The position numbers were made by a program, and so were the translations under genes. Shown here piece after piece: positions 1 to 7,007 of a stretch of 15,643 nucleotides of DNA. This DNA comes from an uncultured bacterium. GTDB lineage: Bacteria > Verrucomicrobiota > Kiritimatiellia > RFP12 > UBA1067. The notes beneath the pieces are model-generated. The model made no database searches and had not been told where the DNA came from. It saw nothing but the letters and a program-made list of their open reading frames with translations. Within the stretch, counting starts at the first letter, position 1. Every line of letters begins with the position of its first letter. Location of the stretch: positions 1-15,643 of the forward strand of contig CACZAK010000151.1 of assembly GCA_902779075.1 (NCBI GenBank), in the 5' to 3' direction.

Positions 1-777
1 GAAGTCCATCGCGTTGATCACGTCCGACGGGTCGATGTGCTGCCAGATGTCGTGCGACGGGTCGTACGTCTCCTGGAGGTTCGAGCTGTCGTCGAGGATA
101 GCGTACATGAGCTTGCGCGCGGCGAGGCAGCCGGGGAGGTTGCAATAGCACACGGGCGACGAGGCCGGCACCCACCCTTCCATCGGGCAGTTCTCGACGC
201 AGAGCGTCACACCGAGATCCTTCGCGTACTTGAGGATGGGCGTGAACACCTTCTTGAACTTCTCGAGGTTCTTCTCGAAGCCGCCGTCTTCAGCGCCGAG
301 CTTCTGGTCGTAGCCCACGAACGTGCCGCACACGACGTCGTTCGCGTCGCCGCCGAGCAGGGCCGCGATGCGGATGAGCTTGAGGATGTGGTTCTGGTTC
401 GTCTCCTGGAAGTCGCCGCCGATCAGGTTGTCGTAGGCGCCCACCGAGACGCGCAGGCCCTTCTCGTTGCACGTGTCGATCACGTACTTCGCCTTCTCAA
501 GCGTGAAGTTCTTGTAGTCGAGGTGCGTGGCAACGTGGTCCGTACGGTCGGAATCGCGGCGGAACACGCAGAGTTCGAGGCCCTGCGCGCCCACGGCAAG
601 CGCGCGCTTCACGACGCCGTCGAAGTCGTCGGCGGGGAAGGCCGAGGTCATCAGCCAGATGGGGTTGTTCCCGGCCTTCGGCTTGGCGGCATGCGCCTCC
701 GCCTTTTTCGCGGCCGTAGCCGCGCCGGCAACCGCCGCGAACGCGGCGGCGGATTTGAAGAAATCACGTCTGTTCAT
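1..777 (-). CDS. Tat-exported sugar phosphate isomerase/epimerase-like TIM barrel (partial, C-terminus missing)
   Basis: 259 codons are visible before the gene leaves the left edge. The protein starts with a Tat-type signal (MNRRDFFKSAAAF, then an Ala-rich stretch to about residue 30). It continues as a xylose-isomerase-like TIM barrel: ALAVGAQGLELCVFRRD (59-75), DLGVTLCVENCPMEG (187-201, Glu195 a probable metal ligand) and YDPSHDIWQHIDP (238-250, Asp239/His242). This family covers isomerases and epimerases that deprotonate sugars using a divalent metal, and some members are sugar dehydratases or dehydrogenase partners. An exported version probably acts on free sugars rather than sugar phosphates. 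The start is supported by GGAG at 784-787, 6 bases upstream. It follows tsaC by 74 bases, where I see only weak promoter-like sequence, so it may be the ninth gene of the operon. The exact substrate cannot be told. Confidence 0.85.
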   Translation of the reverse strand, partial: MNRRDFFKSAAAFAAVAGAATAAKKAEAHAAKPKAGNNPIWLMTSAFPADDFDGVVKRALAVGAQGLELCVFRRDSDRTDHVATHLDYKNFTLEKAKYVIDTCNEKGLRVSVGAYDNLIGGDFQETNQNHILKLIRIAALLGGDANDVVCGTFVGYDQKLGAEDGGFEKNLEKFKKVFTPILKYAKDLGVTLCVENCPMEGWVPASSPVCYCNLPGCLAARKLMYAILDDSSNLQETYDPSHDIWQHIDPSDVINAMDF

Positions 778-851
778 TTTGTTCTCCGTTTTGGTGGTGA
801 AAGTGATTGTGCTAGTTTACCATAATTCGGCCGTGTTCAGAAATGGAATTT

Positions 852-1439
852 TCAAGGCGATTTTTTTGCGCCCGGGGGAGCGTCGAACGAGACAGGACCT
901 GGACGGAGTATCTCCACGGAGCCGTCGGGGGCGATGCGGGCAACAGTGGATGGCACGCCGCCAGGCGAAACGCCGTCGTCCACCACCAGGTCCGCCGAAA
1001 GGCCCACGTCCGCCAACGCCTGCGGCACGTCCGTGGCCGCGACGTTCCCGGAAAGGTTTGCACTCGTCACGCGAAGAGCCCCTCCGCACGCAGAAATGAG
1101 GCGGTGCGTCCACGCATGGTCTGGTACGCGCACGCCCTCGCCCTGCGCCACCACGGTGAGCGCACCTGGCCAGTGTCGCCGCCCCACTTCCGCCGCCACC
1201 GCGCCCACGAAACCGGACGCCGCGTCGGCGTCGGCAGCTAGGAGCGCGATCGGCTTCTGCTCGGCGCGCCCCTTGATCGTGTAGAGGCGACGCACCGCCT
1301 CTGGAAAGTCAGGACGCGCCGCGAGGCCGTAGACGGTGTCAGTGGGAATCACGCACACGCCACCCGCGTTCAGCACGCGCGCAGCCGCCGCAAGGCCCGC
1401 CGAATCCGCAGGCACGCATCTGGTCGCAGTCGATGTCAT
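852..1439 (-). CDS. tsaC: L-threonylcarbamoyladenylate synthase (TsaC/YwlC/Sua5 family)
   Basis: The 195-residue protein makes threonylcarbamoyl-AMP from threonine, bicarbonate and ATP in the cytoplasm, the first step of the t6A modification at position 37 of ANN-decoding tRNAs. Family hallmarks are present in order: VIPTDTVYGLAA (about 31-42), YTIKGRAEQKPIALL (about 53-67, with the conserved K-x-R and KP), WPGALTVV, RVTSANLSG (the S-x-N motif) and PSTVAR. It is the short TsaC/YwlC form, without the extra Sua5 C-terminal domain. The start ATG shares bases with the stop of the DUF5107 gene (ATGA overlap at 1436-1439), and its ribosome site GGAGGG (1449-1454) lies inside that gene, so translation is probably coupled. 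A housekeeping tRNA-modification gene in a glycan operon is unusual. I am sure of the family, less sure that this is the cell's only copy. Confidence 0.93.
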   Translation of the reverse strand: MTSTATRCVPADSAGLAAAARVLNAGGVCVIPTDTVYGLAARPDFPEAVRRLYTIKGRAEQKPIALLAADADAASGFVGAVAAEVGRRHWPGALTVVAQGEGVRVPDHAWTHRLISACGGALRVTSANLSGNVAATDVPQALADVGLSADLVVDDGVSPGGVPSTVARIAPDGSVEILRPGPVSFDAPPGAKKSP

Positions 1440-4400
1440 TTTCCATTGCCCTCCGTCGCGTCCGCCCCGTCAATCTCGCGAAGTAGGACGCGGAGAGCGC
1501 CCGCCTTCTCGCGGGCCTTGGCCGCGCGTTCCATCGCCGAGTTGTCGCCCGCGAACTTCGCATAGGCGTTGATGACCACGGGCGCGGGCATCTCCAGCTC
1601 CTTGATCGCGGCCTTCAGCTCCGCGATGAGCGGTGCGCACTCCGCGCCGCGTCCGAGCTCGCGCAGCGCTTTCACGCGCCAATAGTCCATCTCGCCCGCG
1701 TGGATCCAGCCCTTGAGCGAGTTCTCAAGCTCCGCCTTGTAGCCGGCCTCGTCGCCGAGCGCCTTCTTACACTGCGCCATGAAGTAACGGCTCTTCGGCT
1801 CCGTGCCCGCGTCGCCGGGGCGCCCCGCCTGCAGGTTCGCGGGATACGTGGTCGATTCTTCGAAGTACTTGAGCGCGGTCTTGTAGTCGCCTTTCGCCAT
1901 CGCCGCCTTGCCAAGGCCGATGCACGACTCCACAAACGGCGCGAGCAGTCCATCCGCGCCCTCCCACACGTGGAAGCGCCGCGTCGTGAGGATCTCGTGC
2001 GCCTCGGCGTAGCGCCCCACGGCGTTGTAGGTGTAGGCGAGGCGCAGCACGCAGGCGTCGTATTTGTAAACCGTCGAGCGGTACTTTTCCATAAGAGCAA
2101 GACGCTTAGGCGCGGGGATGTTGAGTTTCTCCGCGAGCTTGCCCGCCTCGTCGAGCGTGCGGAAGTTCGTTGGATCGGCCTCAAGCGACTTGAGGTAGTA
2201 TTCGTATGCCTCCTTGCTCGGAATCCCCGACGGTACGCCCGTGTTCGTGAAGTACGTGCCCGGGTGCGACAGCGCAAAGCCAATGCACCGAAGCGCAAGC
2301 GCGTAGGACGAGTGGTTAGTGGTTAGTGATTGGTGGTTAGTGGTTTCGCATAACGCAACGCACTTCTTCCAATCAGCGAGCCCCGCGTCCTTGCGGTCGT
2401 GGTTCCACTCGCAACAGCCAAGATAATACCACGTATTCGCAAGTTCCGGCGCGGCCTTCGCCGCGAGCTTCAGCACTTCTTCCTCTTCCAGTCGATTGGG
2501 GAAGCAGTAGTCGGTGGGCATCGAGGCGGCAGCGGCGAATGTTGCCAGTATGGAATTGTCAATTGGCAACATTTTCTTGGCAACCTTCTTCAATTGCGCC
2601 GCGCCCTTGAAGTAGCCGAAGAGCGCGTTCTTGTAGCTGTCGCAGGCGGCGATGGTATCTGCAAGCGGCAGGCGCGGACCCTCGGTGCGGTAGGGTTTCT
2701 CCGCCGCGGCCTTGGCGAGCGCGGCGTCGCAGAGCGCGATTACCTCGTCGTAGCAACCGATGCCCCAGTAGTCGCTGATGCACTCCAAAAGCTGCTGCGC
2801 CTTGAGCCCGCGGTTCTTCTCGGCGGCGGCAAAGCCGTCTATTTCCACGTCTATTTCCACCACCGCCCAGTATTCTAGCGGATCACATTTCAGCGCTCTG
2901 TCGAGCTTAACGGCGTAGGAGTGGTAAACGTTGGATGCTTTGAAAACTCCCTCTTCAACTCTCAACTTCCGGAGGAATATCCCTTTCATCGTCCAGAGCT
3001 TCGCCTCGTCCTGTCCGAGGGCGAGGGCGTCGTCGATGCGCGCTAGCGCCTCCTTCCAGTCGCCGCGCAGCGCGGCAATGCGGGCGAGCTCGACGTACGA
3101 CTCCTTCTTGTGCGTGAGACGCCACGTGCAGCGCCAGAAAAGATCCTCGGCACGCTTCAGATTGCCAAGTCCACGCTCCACGAGCGCGAGGTAGTATTCC
3201 GGCGCGGCGTCAAGCGCGCGCGTGTGGTTTTGCGTGGCGCGCGCAACGGCCCTTTCTAGGTACGGCTTCGCCTCGGCATAGCTACCGTTTTTCGCAAGCC
3301 GCACGCCCATCGCGAGGTTGGCCTTCGTATAGTCGGGGTCGATCTCAAGCGCGCGCTTGTAGTAAGGCTCCGGATCGAGGATGCCGTTCTGGAATTGGTC
3401 GAGACGGAGGCCCACCTCGTACGCGAGTTCGGCGGACGTGTATTCCTTCGGCTCCTTTGGATTTTCCACCTTCGGCGGCAACTCAACTTTGCCCTGCGGT
3501 GGAACCGGAGTATAAGCGAGGAAAACCTTGCCGTTCGCATCGGCGATTTCGGCAGTGAATGCCTGGTCGGCCACACTCGGATCAACTTTGATGGTCTTGC
3601 ACCACGGCGTATTCGGGGCAATGGCGATACCGTTTTCGGTGAAGATGATGCCGGAATTTCCGGAATCTCCGGATTTTCCGGATTTTCCGGATTTCCGCCG
3701 CACCCTCACCGTGCAGCCCTTCAGCACACGCGTGGAATGGAAACCCACGAGCAACTCGTCGGGCTTCACGCGGTCCACGTTCACCGCGCCGTCGATGGTC
3801 ACGTTCTTCACGCCGCCGATGCCCTTCACGGGGAACCAGTACTGCGAGACCTTGCGCGTCTCGTAGGGGGCGATCCACGAGTAGTCGGGCTGGTTGTCGC
3901 TCCAGCAGCCGACCATCAGCTCGAGGTAGGGGCCGTCGTTGTCGGTGAGCACCGTATCCCACACGTGTGCCTCGGGGAAGTTGCCCCAGAGGAAGAACTT
4001 CTTGCCCACGGTGATGTGACGGTTCGAGACGTGGGCCGTGCCCATGTTTTTCTTGTGGTCGTAGCCGGCCATGAAGGCGTTGTCGGGGTCCATGCCGAAG
4101 ATGGAGCGCGACTCGATGGTGAAGTTCTTCCACCACGAGAGGTCCATCGTGCCGGAGATGTCGTTCGCGTACTTCGAGCGCTGCGAGGGAAGAAGCTCCA
4201 GCTCCTCCTTGCGCGGACCGATCGGGTAGCTCGTCCAGTAGTTCTTGTGGTGGTCGAAGCCGAGGTGCATGGAGGGCGGGAACTGGATCTGGTAATCGTC
4301 GCCGCAGTGCACCGACACGTTCGCCCAGTAGATCATCGACTCGATCCACGGCTGGCGGTTCATGAACACGTTGTCCGCCCGCAGCACGGCGCGGTCGGGG

Positions 4401-4975
4401 AGAAGCGAGAGTCCGATCGTCCACTTCAGGCGGCGGCGCAATTCCGTCTCGCCGAACCAGATCGTCTTCGTGCCGTCCTTGTTCGCGGTGAAGCGCCAGT
4501 CGATCGGCATCGCGGTCGTGGCGCGGTGGTGGTGCGGGAAGTTCCACTCCACGCCGCCGGAAATCCACGCGCCGAGCATGCCGATGAGCGCGGGCTTGAT
4601 GACGTGCTGACGGTAGAACGTCTCGAAGCCGGACCCCTTGTCCGTGAAGTTGAGGAGGTGTCCGCCATGCTCCGGCAGCATCCCGACGTGGAACCACGCG
4701 TTCTCCAGCGTCAGGTACTTGTACGTCTCGTCGATCTTCTCGTCGTGCAGCACGTCCTGCATCGGATACGGATAGACCCTGCCCTGCGCGCCCTGATAGA
4801 CGCGCCCCGTGTAGAAGAGCGGCGTCTTGTCGTAGCCGCCCGGCGCGTACGTCGGGAGGACGATGGTGTCCTCCTTGATTTTCACCTCCCCGGCGTCCGC
4901 ACGGAACACCGATCCCGCCGTGGACGCAACCAACGCCACAACCGCCCATTTACCAAACACATTCGTTTTGTTCAT
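1436..4975 (-). CDS. Secreted DUF5107 domain protein with C-terminal TPR array
   Basis: This is a 1179-residue protein with a signal peptide (about 1-28, ending FRADA). Residues about 30-390 match what I recognise as DUF5107 (aromatic-rich beta-sandwich sequence: LPEHGGHLLNFTDKG, GGVEWNFPHHHRAT, WFGETELRRRLKWTIGL). That region resembles galactose-mutarotase-like folds and may bind or cleave glycans. A short beta-rich section follows. From about 518 to 1170 there are repeated tetratricopeptide helices (YYKRALEIDPDYTKANLAMG, AYEYYLKSLEADPTNFRTL, ALKYFEESTTY). The biochemical role is unknown. The start is fixed by AGGAGA (4983-4988), 7 bases upstream. It lies 21 bases behind the isomerase gene and overlaps tsaC by 4 bases. 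Oddly, at least four short tandem or direct repeat patches sit in frame within it (residues about 427-442 and 876-888 are the clearest). Confidence 0.88.
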   Translation of the reverse strand: MNKTNVFGKWAVVALVASTAGSVFRADAGEVKIKEDTIVLPTYAPGGYDKTPLFYTGRVYQGAQGRVYPYPMQDVLHDEKIDETYKYLTLENAWFHVGMLPEHGGHLLNFTDKGSGFETFYRQHVIKPALIGMLGAWISGGVEWNFPHHHRATTAMPIDWRFTANKDGTKTIWFGETELRRRLKWTIGLSLLPDRAVLRADNVFMNRQPWIESMIYWANVSVHCGDDYQIQFPPSMHLGFDHHKNYWTSYPIGPRKEELELLPSQRSKYANDISGTMDLSWWKNFTIESRSIFGMDPDNAFMAGYDHKKNMGTAHVSNRHITVGKKFFLWGNFPEAHVWDTVLTDNDGPYLELMVGCWSDNQPDYSWIAPYETRKVSQYWFPVKGIGGVKNVTIDGAVNVDRVKPDELLVGFHSTRVLKGCTVRVRRKSGKSGKSGDSGNSGIIFTENGIAIAPNTPWCKTIKVDPSVADQAFTAEIADANGKVFLAYTPVPPQGKVELPPKVENPKEPKEYTSAELAYEVGLRLDQFQNGILDPEPYYKRALEIDPDYTKANLAMGVRLAKNGSYAEAKPYLERAVARATQNHTRALDAAPEYYLALVERGLGNLKRAEDLFWRCTWRLTHKKESYVELARIAALRGDWKEALARIDDALALGQDEAKLWTMKGIFLRKLRVEEGVFKASNVYHSYAVKLDRALKCDPLEYWAVVEIDVEIDGFAAAEKNRGLKAQQLLECISDYWGIGCYDEVIALCDAALAKAAAEKPYRTEGPRLPLADTIAACDSYKNALFGYFKGAAQLKKVAKKMLPIDNSILATFAAAASMPTDYCFPNRLEEEEVLKLAAKAAPELANTWYYLGCCEWNHDRKDAGLADWKKCVALCETTNHQSLTTNHSSYALALRCIGFALSHPGTYFTNTGVPSGIPSKEAYEYYLKSLEADPTNFRTLDEAGKLAEKLNIPAPKRLALMEKYRSTVYKYDACVLRLAYTYNAVGRYAEAHEILTTRRFHVWEGADGLLAPFVESCIGLGKAAMAKGDYKTALKYFEESTTYPANLQAGRPGDAGTEPKSRYFMAQCKKALGDEAGYKAELENSLKGWIHAGEMDYWRVKALRELGRGAECAPLIAELKAAIKELEMPAPVVINAYAKFAGDNSAMERAAKAREKAGALRVLLREIDGADATEGNGK
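2312..2346 (-). repeat. 7-bp tandem repeat in frame within the DUF5107/TPR gene
   Basis: Five 7-base units (on the minus strand TAACCAC or a near variant such as CAATCAC) lie head to tail and encode a Thr/Asn/His/Ser-rich linker (TTNHQSLTTNHSS) between TPR helices. Base composition differs from the GC-rich surroundings. The frame is kept across all five units. Confidence 0.85.
2541..2584. repeat. Short direct and inverted repeats within the DUF5107/TPR gene
   Basis: TTGGCAAC occurs twice (2563-2570 and 2577-2584), and nearly in inverted form at 2541-2548 (GTTGCCAG). The perfect odd palindrome AATTGTCAATT sits at 2554-2564. The AT-rich patch encodes a loop (MLPIDNSILATF) in an otherwise GC-rich TPR region. 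Confidence 0.5.
2955..2968. repeat. Two-copy 7-bp repeat within the DUF5107/TPR gene
   Basis: TCAACTC is followed by TCAACTT in an AT-richer patch, encoding part of RKLRVEEGVFK. It is weak on its own and is noted because it resembles the other in-frame patches in this gene. Confidence 0.35.
3651..3695 (-). repeat. 9-bp tandem repeat (SGx linker) within the DUF5107/TPR gene
   Basis: Five head-to-tail 9-base units of the form CCGGATTTT or CCGGAATTT occur on the plus strand, four of the five internal junctions carrying the palindrome TCCGGA. On the coding strand they give the linker SGKSGKSGDSGNSG (about residues 427-442), between the DUF5107 part and the following beta-rich section. A 9-base unit preserves frame whatever the copy number. 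Confidence 0.9.
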
Positions 4976-4996
4976 TTCGTTATCTCCTAAGATTCC

Positions 4997-5899
4997 TTAT
5001 TTCCCCGCCGCCTTTTGCAGAAGCAACGGTCGCAGATACGCATAGCTGGTGGCAAGATCGTCCAACGAACCGGGGAAGGTCGTCGGCTTCACGACAAGCC
5101 ATTCCGTTCCATTGCGACGGAGCGCTGCGATGATTTCCGGCCAGTGCGCCGCATCGCGCATTGCCCCGACACCTGCCCCGCCGGGGTTGAGTCCGGCGGT
5201 ATCGCGGATGGCCGGCATCACGTGGACGGTGGGATTGCGATGCGGAAAACGGTCGAGCCAATAGACCGGATCACCGCCACCCAATACGCAGTTTCCGCAA
5301 TCGAGTTCCTGCATGACGCGCGGCGAGAAACGCGGCGTCGCCGTCACCTGTCGAAGCGAATCACCCGGCTTGCCGTCCCACAGCCATTCCCAGACCGTCT
5401 TCCCTTGGACGCGCATACGGAACTCGTGGTCGTGGTTGTGGTAGGCGACGGCGATTCCCTCTTTCGCACAGACTTCTGCCGCATGGTTGAGCACGTTCAC
5501 GAGCAGCTGCCAGTCGTTGGGATTCTCCTCGCTGCCCTTGTACCAGGCCACGTTTACGCGTCTGCATCCGCATTCCTTGCAGAACCTGATCGTCTCGCCA
5601 AGCTGCGGCTCCGTGAGGTTGTGCGGATAGAGCTGGAGGGCGACAAGCTCCAACCCTGCGTCGCGTACGACTGCGGCAAGCCCTTTCGCATCGAGTCCGT
5701 AAAACCGCCCCGTCTCCACACCCGTGTAGCCGATTGCTCGAACTGCCTTGAGCGTTCCCGCGAAATCGCGTTCGCACAAGTCGCGTACACCATAGACCTG
5801 AAAGGCGAGTTTCATGTTCGCCTTTGCAGAAAAATCCATTCCGAACACGGCACCTCCCGCAAAAGCCGATGCCGTTTTCACAAAAATCCTACGCGTCAT
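4997..5899 (-). CDS. Tat-exported sugar isomerase/epimerase-like TIM barrel
   Basis: The 300-residue, full-length protein opens with a Tat-type signal, MTRRIFVKTASAFAGG. It is then a xylose-isomerase-like TIM barrel with AIGYTGVETGRFYG (about 54-67), AVAYHNHDHEFRM (about 151-163, the characteristic H-N-H-D-x-E-F stretch) and PRVMQELDCGNC (about 194-205). Relatives interconvert or dehydrate sugars with a divalent metal, and several export-signal versions occur in PVC and Bacteroidetes glycan operons. An ATG also occurs one codon earlier (5902). I prefer 5899 because AAGGAG (5906-5911) is then 6 bases upstream instead of 3. The gap behind the GH16 gene is 70 bases, with a weak TTGAAC-18-TACTCT promoter-like pair. 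The stop is 21 bases before the DUF5107 gene. The substrate is unknown. Confidence 0.88.
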   Translation of the reverse strand: MTRRIFVKTASAFAGGAVFGMDFSAKANMKLAFQVYGVRDLCERDFAGTLKAVRAIGYTGVETGRFYGLDAKGLAAVVRDAGLELVALQLYPHNLTEPQLGETIRFCKECGCRRVNVAWYKGSEENPNDWQLLVNVLNHAAEVCAKEGIAVAYHNHDHEFRMRVQGKTVWEWLWDGKPGDSLRQVTATPRFSPRVMQELDCGNCVLGGGDPVYWLDRFPHRNPTVHVMPAIRDTAGLNPGGAGVGAMRDAAHWPEIIAALRRNGTEWLVVKPTTFPGSLDDLATSYAYLRPLLLQKAAGK

Positions 5900-5969
5900 C
5901 ATCGACTCCTTTCACATAGAGTAAATCAGCATCGACATCGCGTTCAATCCTTCTTTTCGCATGTTTTTA

Positions 5970-6977
5970 TCACTCCGTAATATCGTACACTCTTACGTAA
6001 TCGACGATGAACTCGTCGCCAAGCGCCGATTCGAGTTCCGGCACGCCCTTGCCCGTCATGCGGTTGTTGCGGTACCACTTCGCCTCCGTCGTGAGAAGGA
6101 TGAACTCCTCTGTCTCGCTGACCGCCTCGCCCTTTCCGCGTCCGGCCTTCTCTCCGTGGCGGCGTCCGTCGATGTACACCGTGTAGCCGTCCGGTTCCCA
6201 AAGAAGGCCGAAGACGTGGTACTGCGTCTTGTCGAGCGCGAGCATCGCGTCGGCGTTCCGCCGAACACGCGGAATCCTGAAGCAGCCGTGTTCCGCGCCG
6301 TAGCCGTTGTAGTGGAAACAGTGCGGAATGACCGTGCCGGGATCGAACGACTCCATGATGTCGTGTTCGATTCCCGCCCGGCGCGCGTCGAGCGAACAGC
6401 CCTGCATCGGCGCCTGCATCCAGAACGCCGACCACCAGCCCGCCTTCTGCTGGAGGCGGCAACGGCATTCGTAGTAGCCGTAGCGATGCAAGAACTTCGG
6501 CCGCGCGCGCTTCGTGAGCGGCCAGAATCCCTTGCCGGTTTCAGTATGGGGTATGTCCCACACGATCTCGCCCGTCTGGAGCTGGGGCGAGACGAACTGT
6601 CCGTCGGCGCGCCTGACGAGTTTCATCCTGAGAAGACCGTCCTTCACCTCCACGGCGTTGTCCTCCGGCGTCGCGAACCAATGCGCGCTCCGTCCCCAGA
6701 AGTTGGTACGGTATCCCCACTTCGTCTCGTCCAACTTATCGCCGTCGAACTCATCGTTCCACACGAGCTTGAACTTTCGCCCGCTCGGCAGAAGGGACGC
6801 CTCGCGCCCCTCCACCGCCACGACGCGCTCACATGCGACGGGAAAGTCTTCAAGCGCATGCGCCTTCTTCGCGGCCTTCGCGCCGTCGTTCGACGTGGAG
6901 AACGCCTCCGCCGCATCGACGCAGACGCACGTCGAGCAGAAGCCAATCACTGCAGACAGAACATATCGAGTTTTCAT
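5970..6977 (-). CDS. Secreted glycoside hydrolase family 16 endo-glycanase
   Basis: The 335-residue protein has a signal peptide (about 1-25). The jelly-roll GH16 domain starts near residue 68 (FKLVWNDEFDGDKLDETKWGYR). The catalytic motif is GIEHDIMES, with nucleophile Glu204, Asp206 and acid/base Glu209 all in place (E-x-D-x-x-E). Usual GH16 aromatic residues surround it (GWWSAFWMQAP, HCFHYNGYG), and the end (DEFIVDYVRVYDI) is typical of the family. GH16 enzymes cut internal beta-1,3 or beta-1,4 bonds in galactans, glucans, agar-like polymers or keratan-sulfate/mucin poly-LacNAc. With GH20 next door I favour an N-acetyllactosamine-type glycan, but this is inference. Ribosome site GAGG lies 9 bases upstream, and the GH20 stop is 30 bases before the start, so co-transcription is likely. 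Confidence 0.93.
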   Translation of the reverse strand: MKTRYVLSAVIGFCSTCVCVDAAEAFSTSNDGAKAAKKAHALEDFPVACERVVAVEGREASLLPSGRKFKLVWNDEFDGDKLDETKWGYRTNFWGRSAHWFATPEDNAVEVKDGLLRMKLVRRADGQFVSPQLQTGEIVWDIPHTETGKGFWPLTKRARPKFLHRYGYYECRCRLQQKAGWWSAFWMQAPMQGCSLDARRAGIEHDIMESFDPGTVIPHCFHYNGYGAEHGCFRIPRVRRNADAMLALDKTQYHVFGLLWEPDGYTVYIDGRRHGEKAGRGKGEAVSETEEFILLTTEAKWYRNNRMTGKGVPELESALGDEFIVDYVRVYDITE

Positions 6978-7007
6978 AAGTGCTTACCTCTCTTGCATTA
7001 CGAAATT

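Noticed and set aside
778..851. Independent promoter for the leftmost isomerase gene
   Set aside because: Only scattered partial matches (for example TAAACT) with no properly spaced -35 box. Not strong enough to list.
3651..3695. CRISPR-like array
   Set aside because: Nine-base units without spacers, in frame inside a gene. It is a simple tandem repeat.
3395..4990. 531-codon open frame on the plus strand opposite the DUF5107 gene
   Set aside because: Its product is Arg/Val/His-rich low-complexity sequence with no recognisable domain, and the opposite strand encodes a clear conserved protein. It is a GC-bias shadow.
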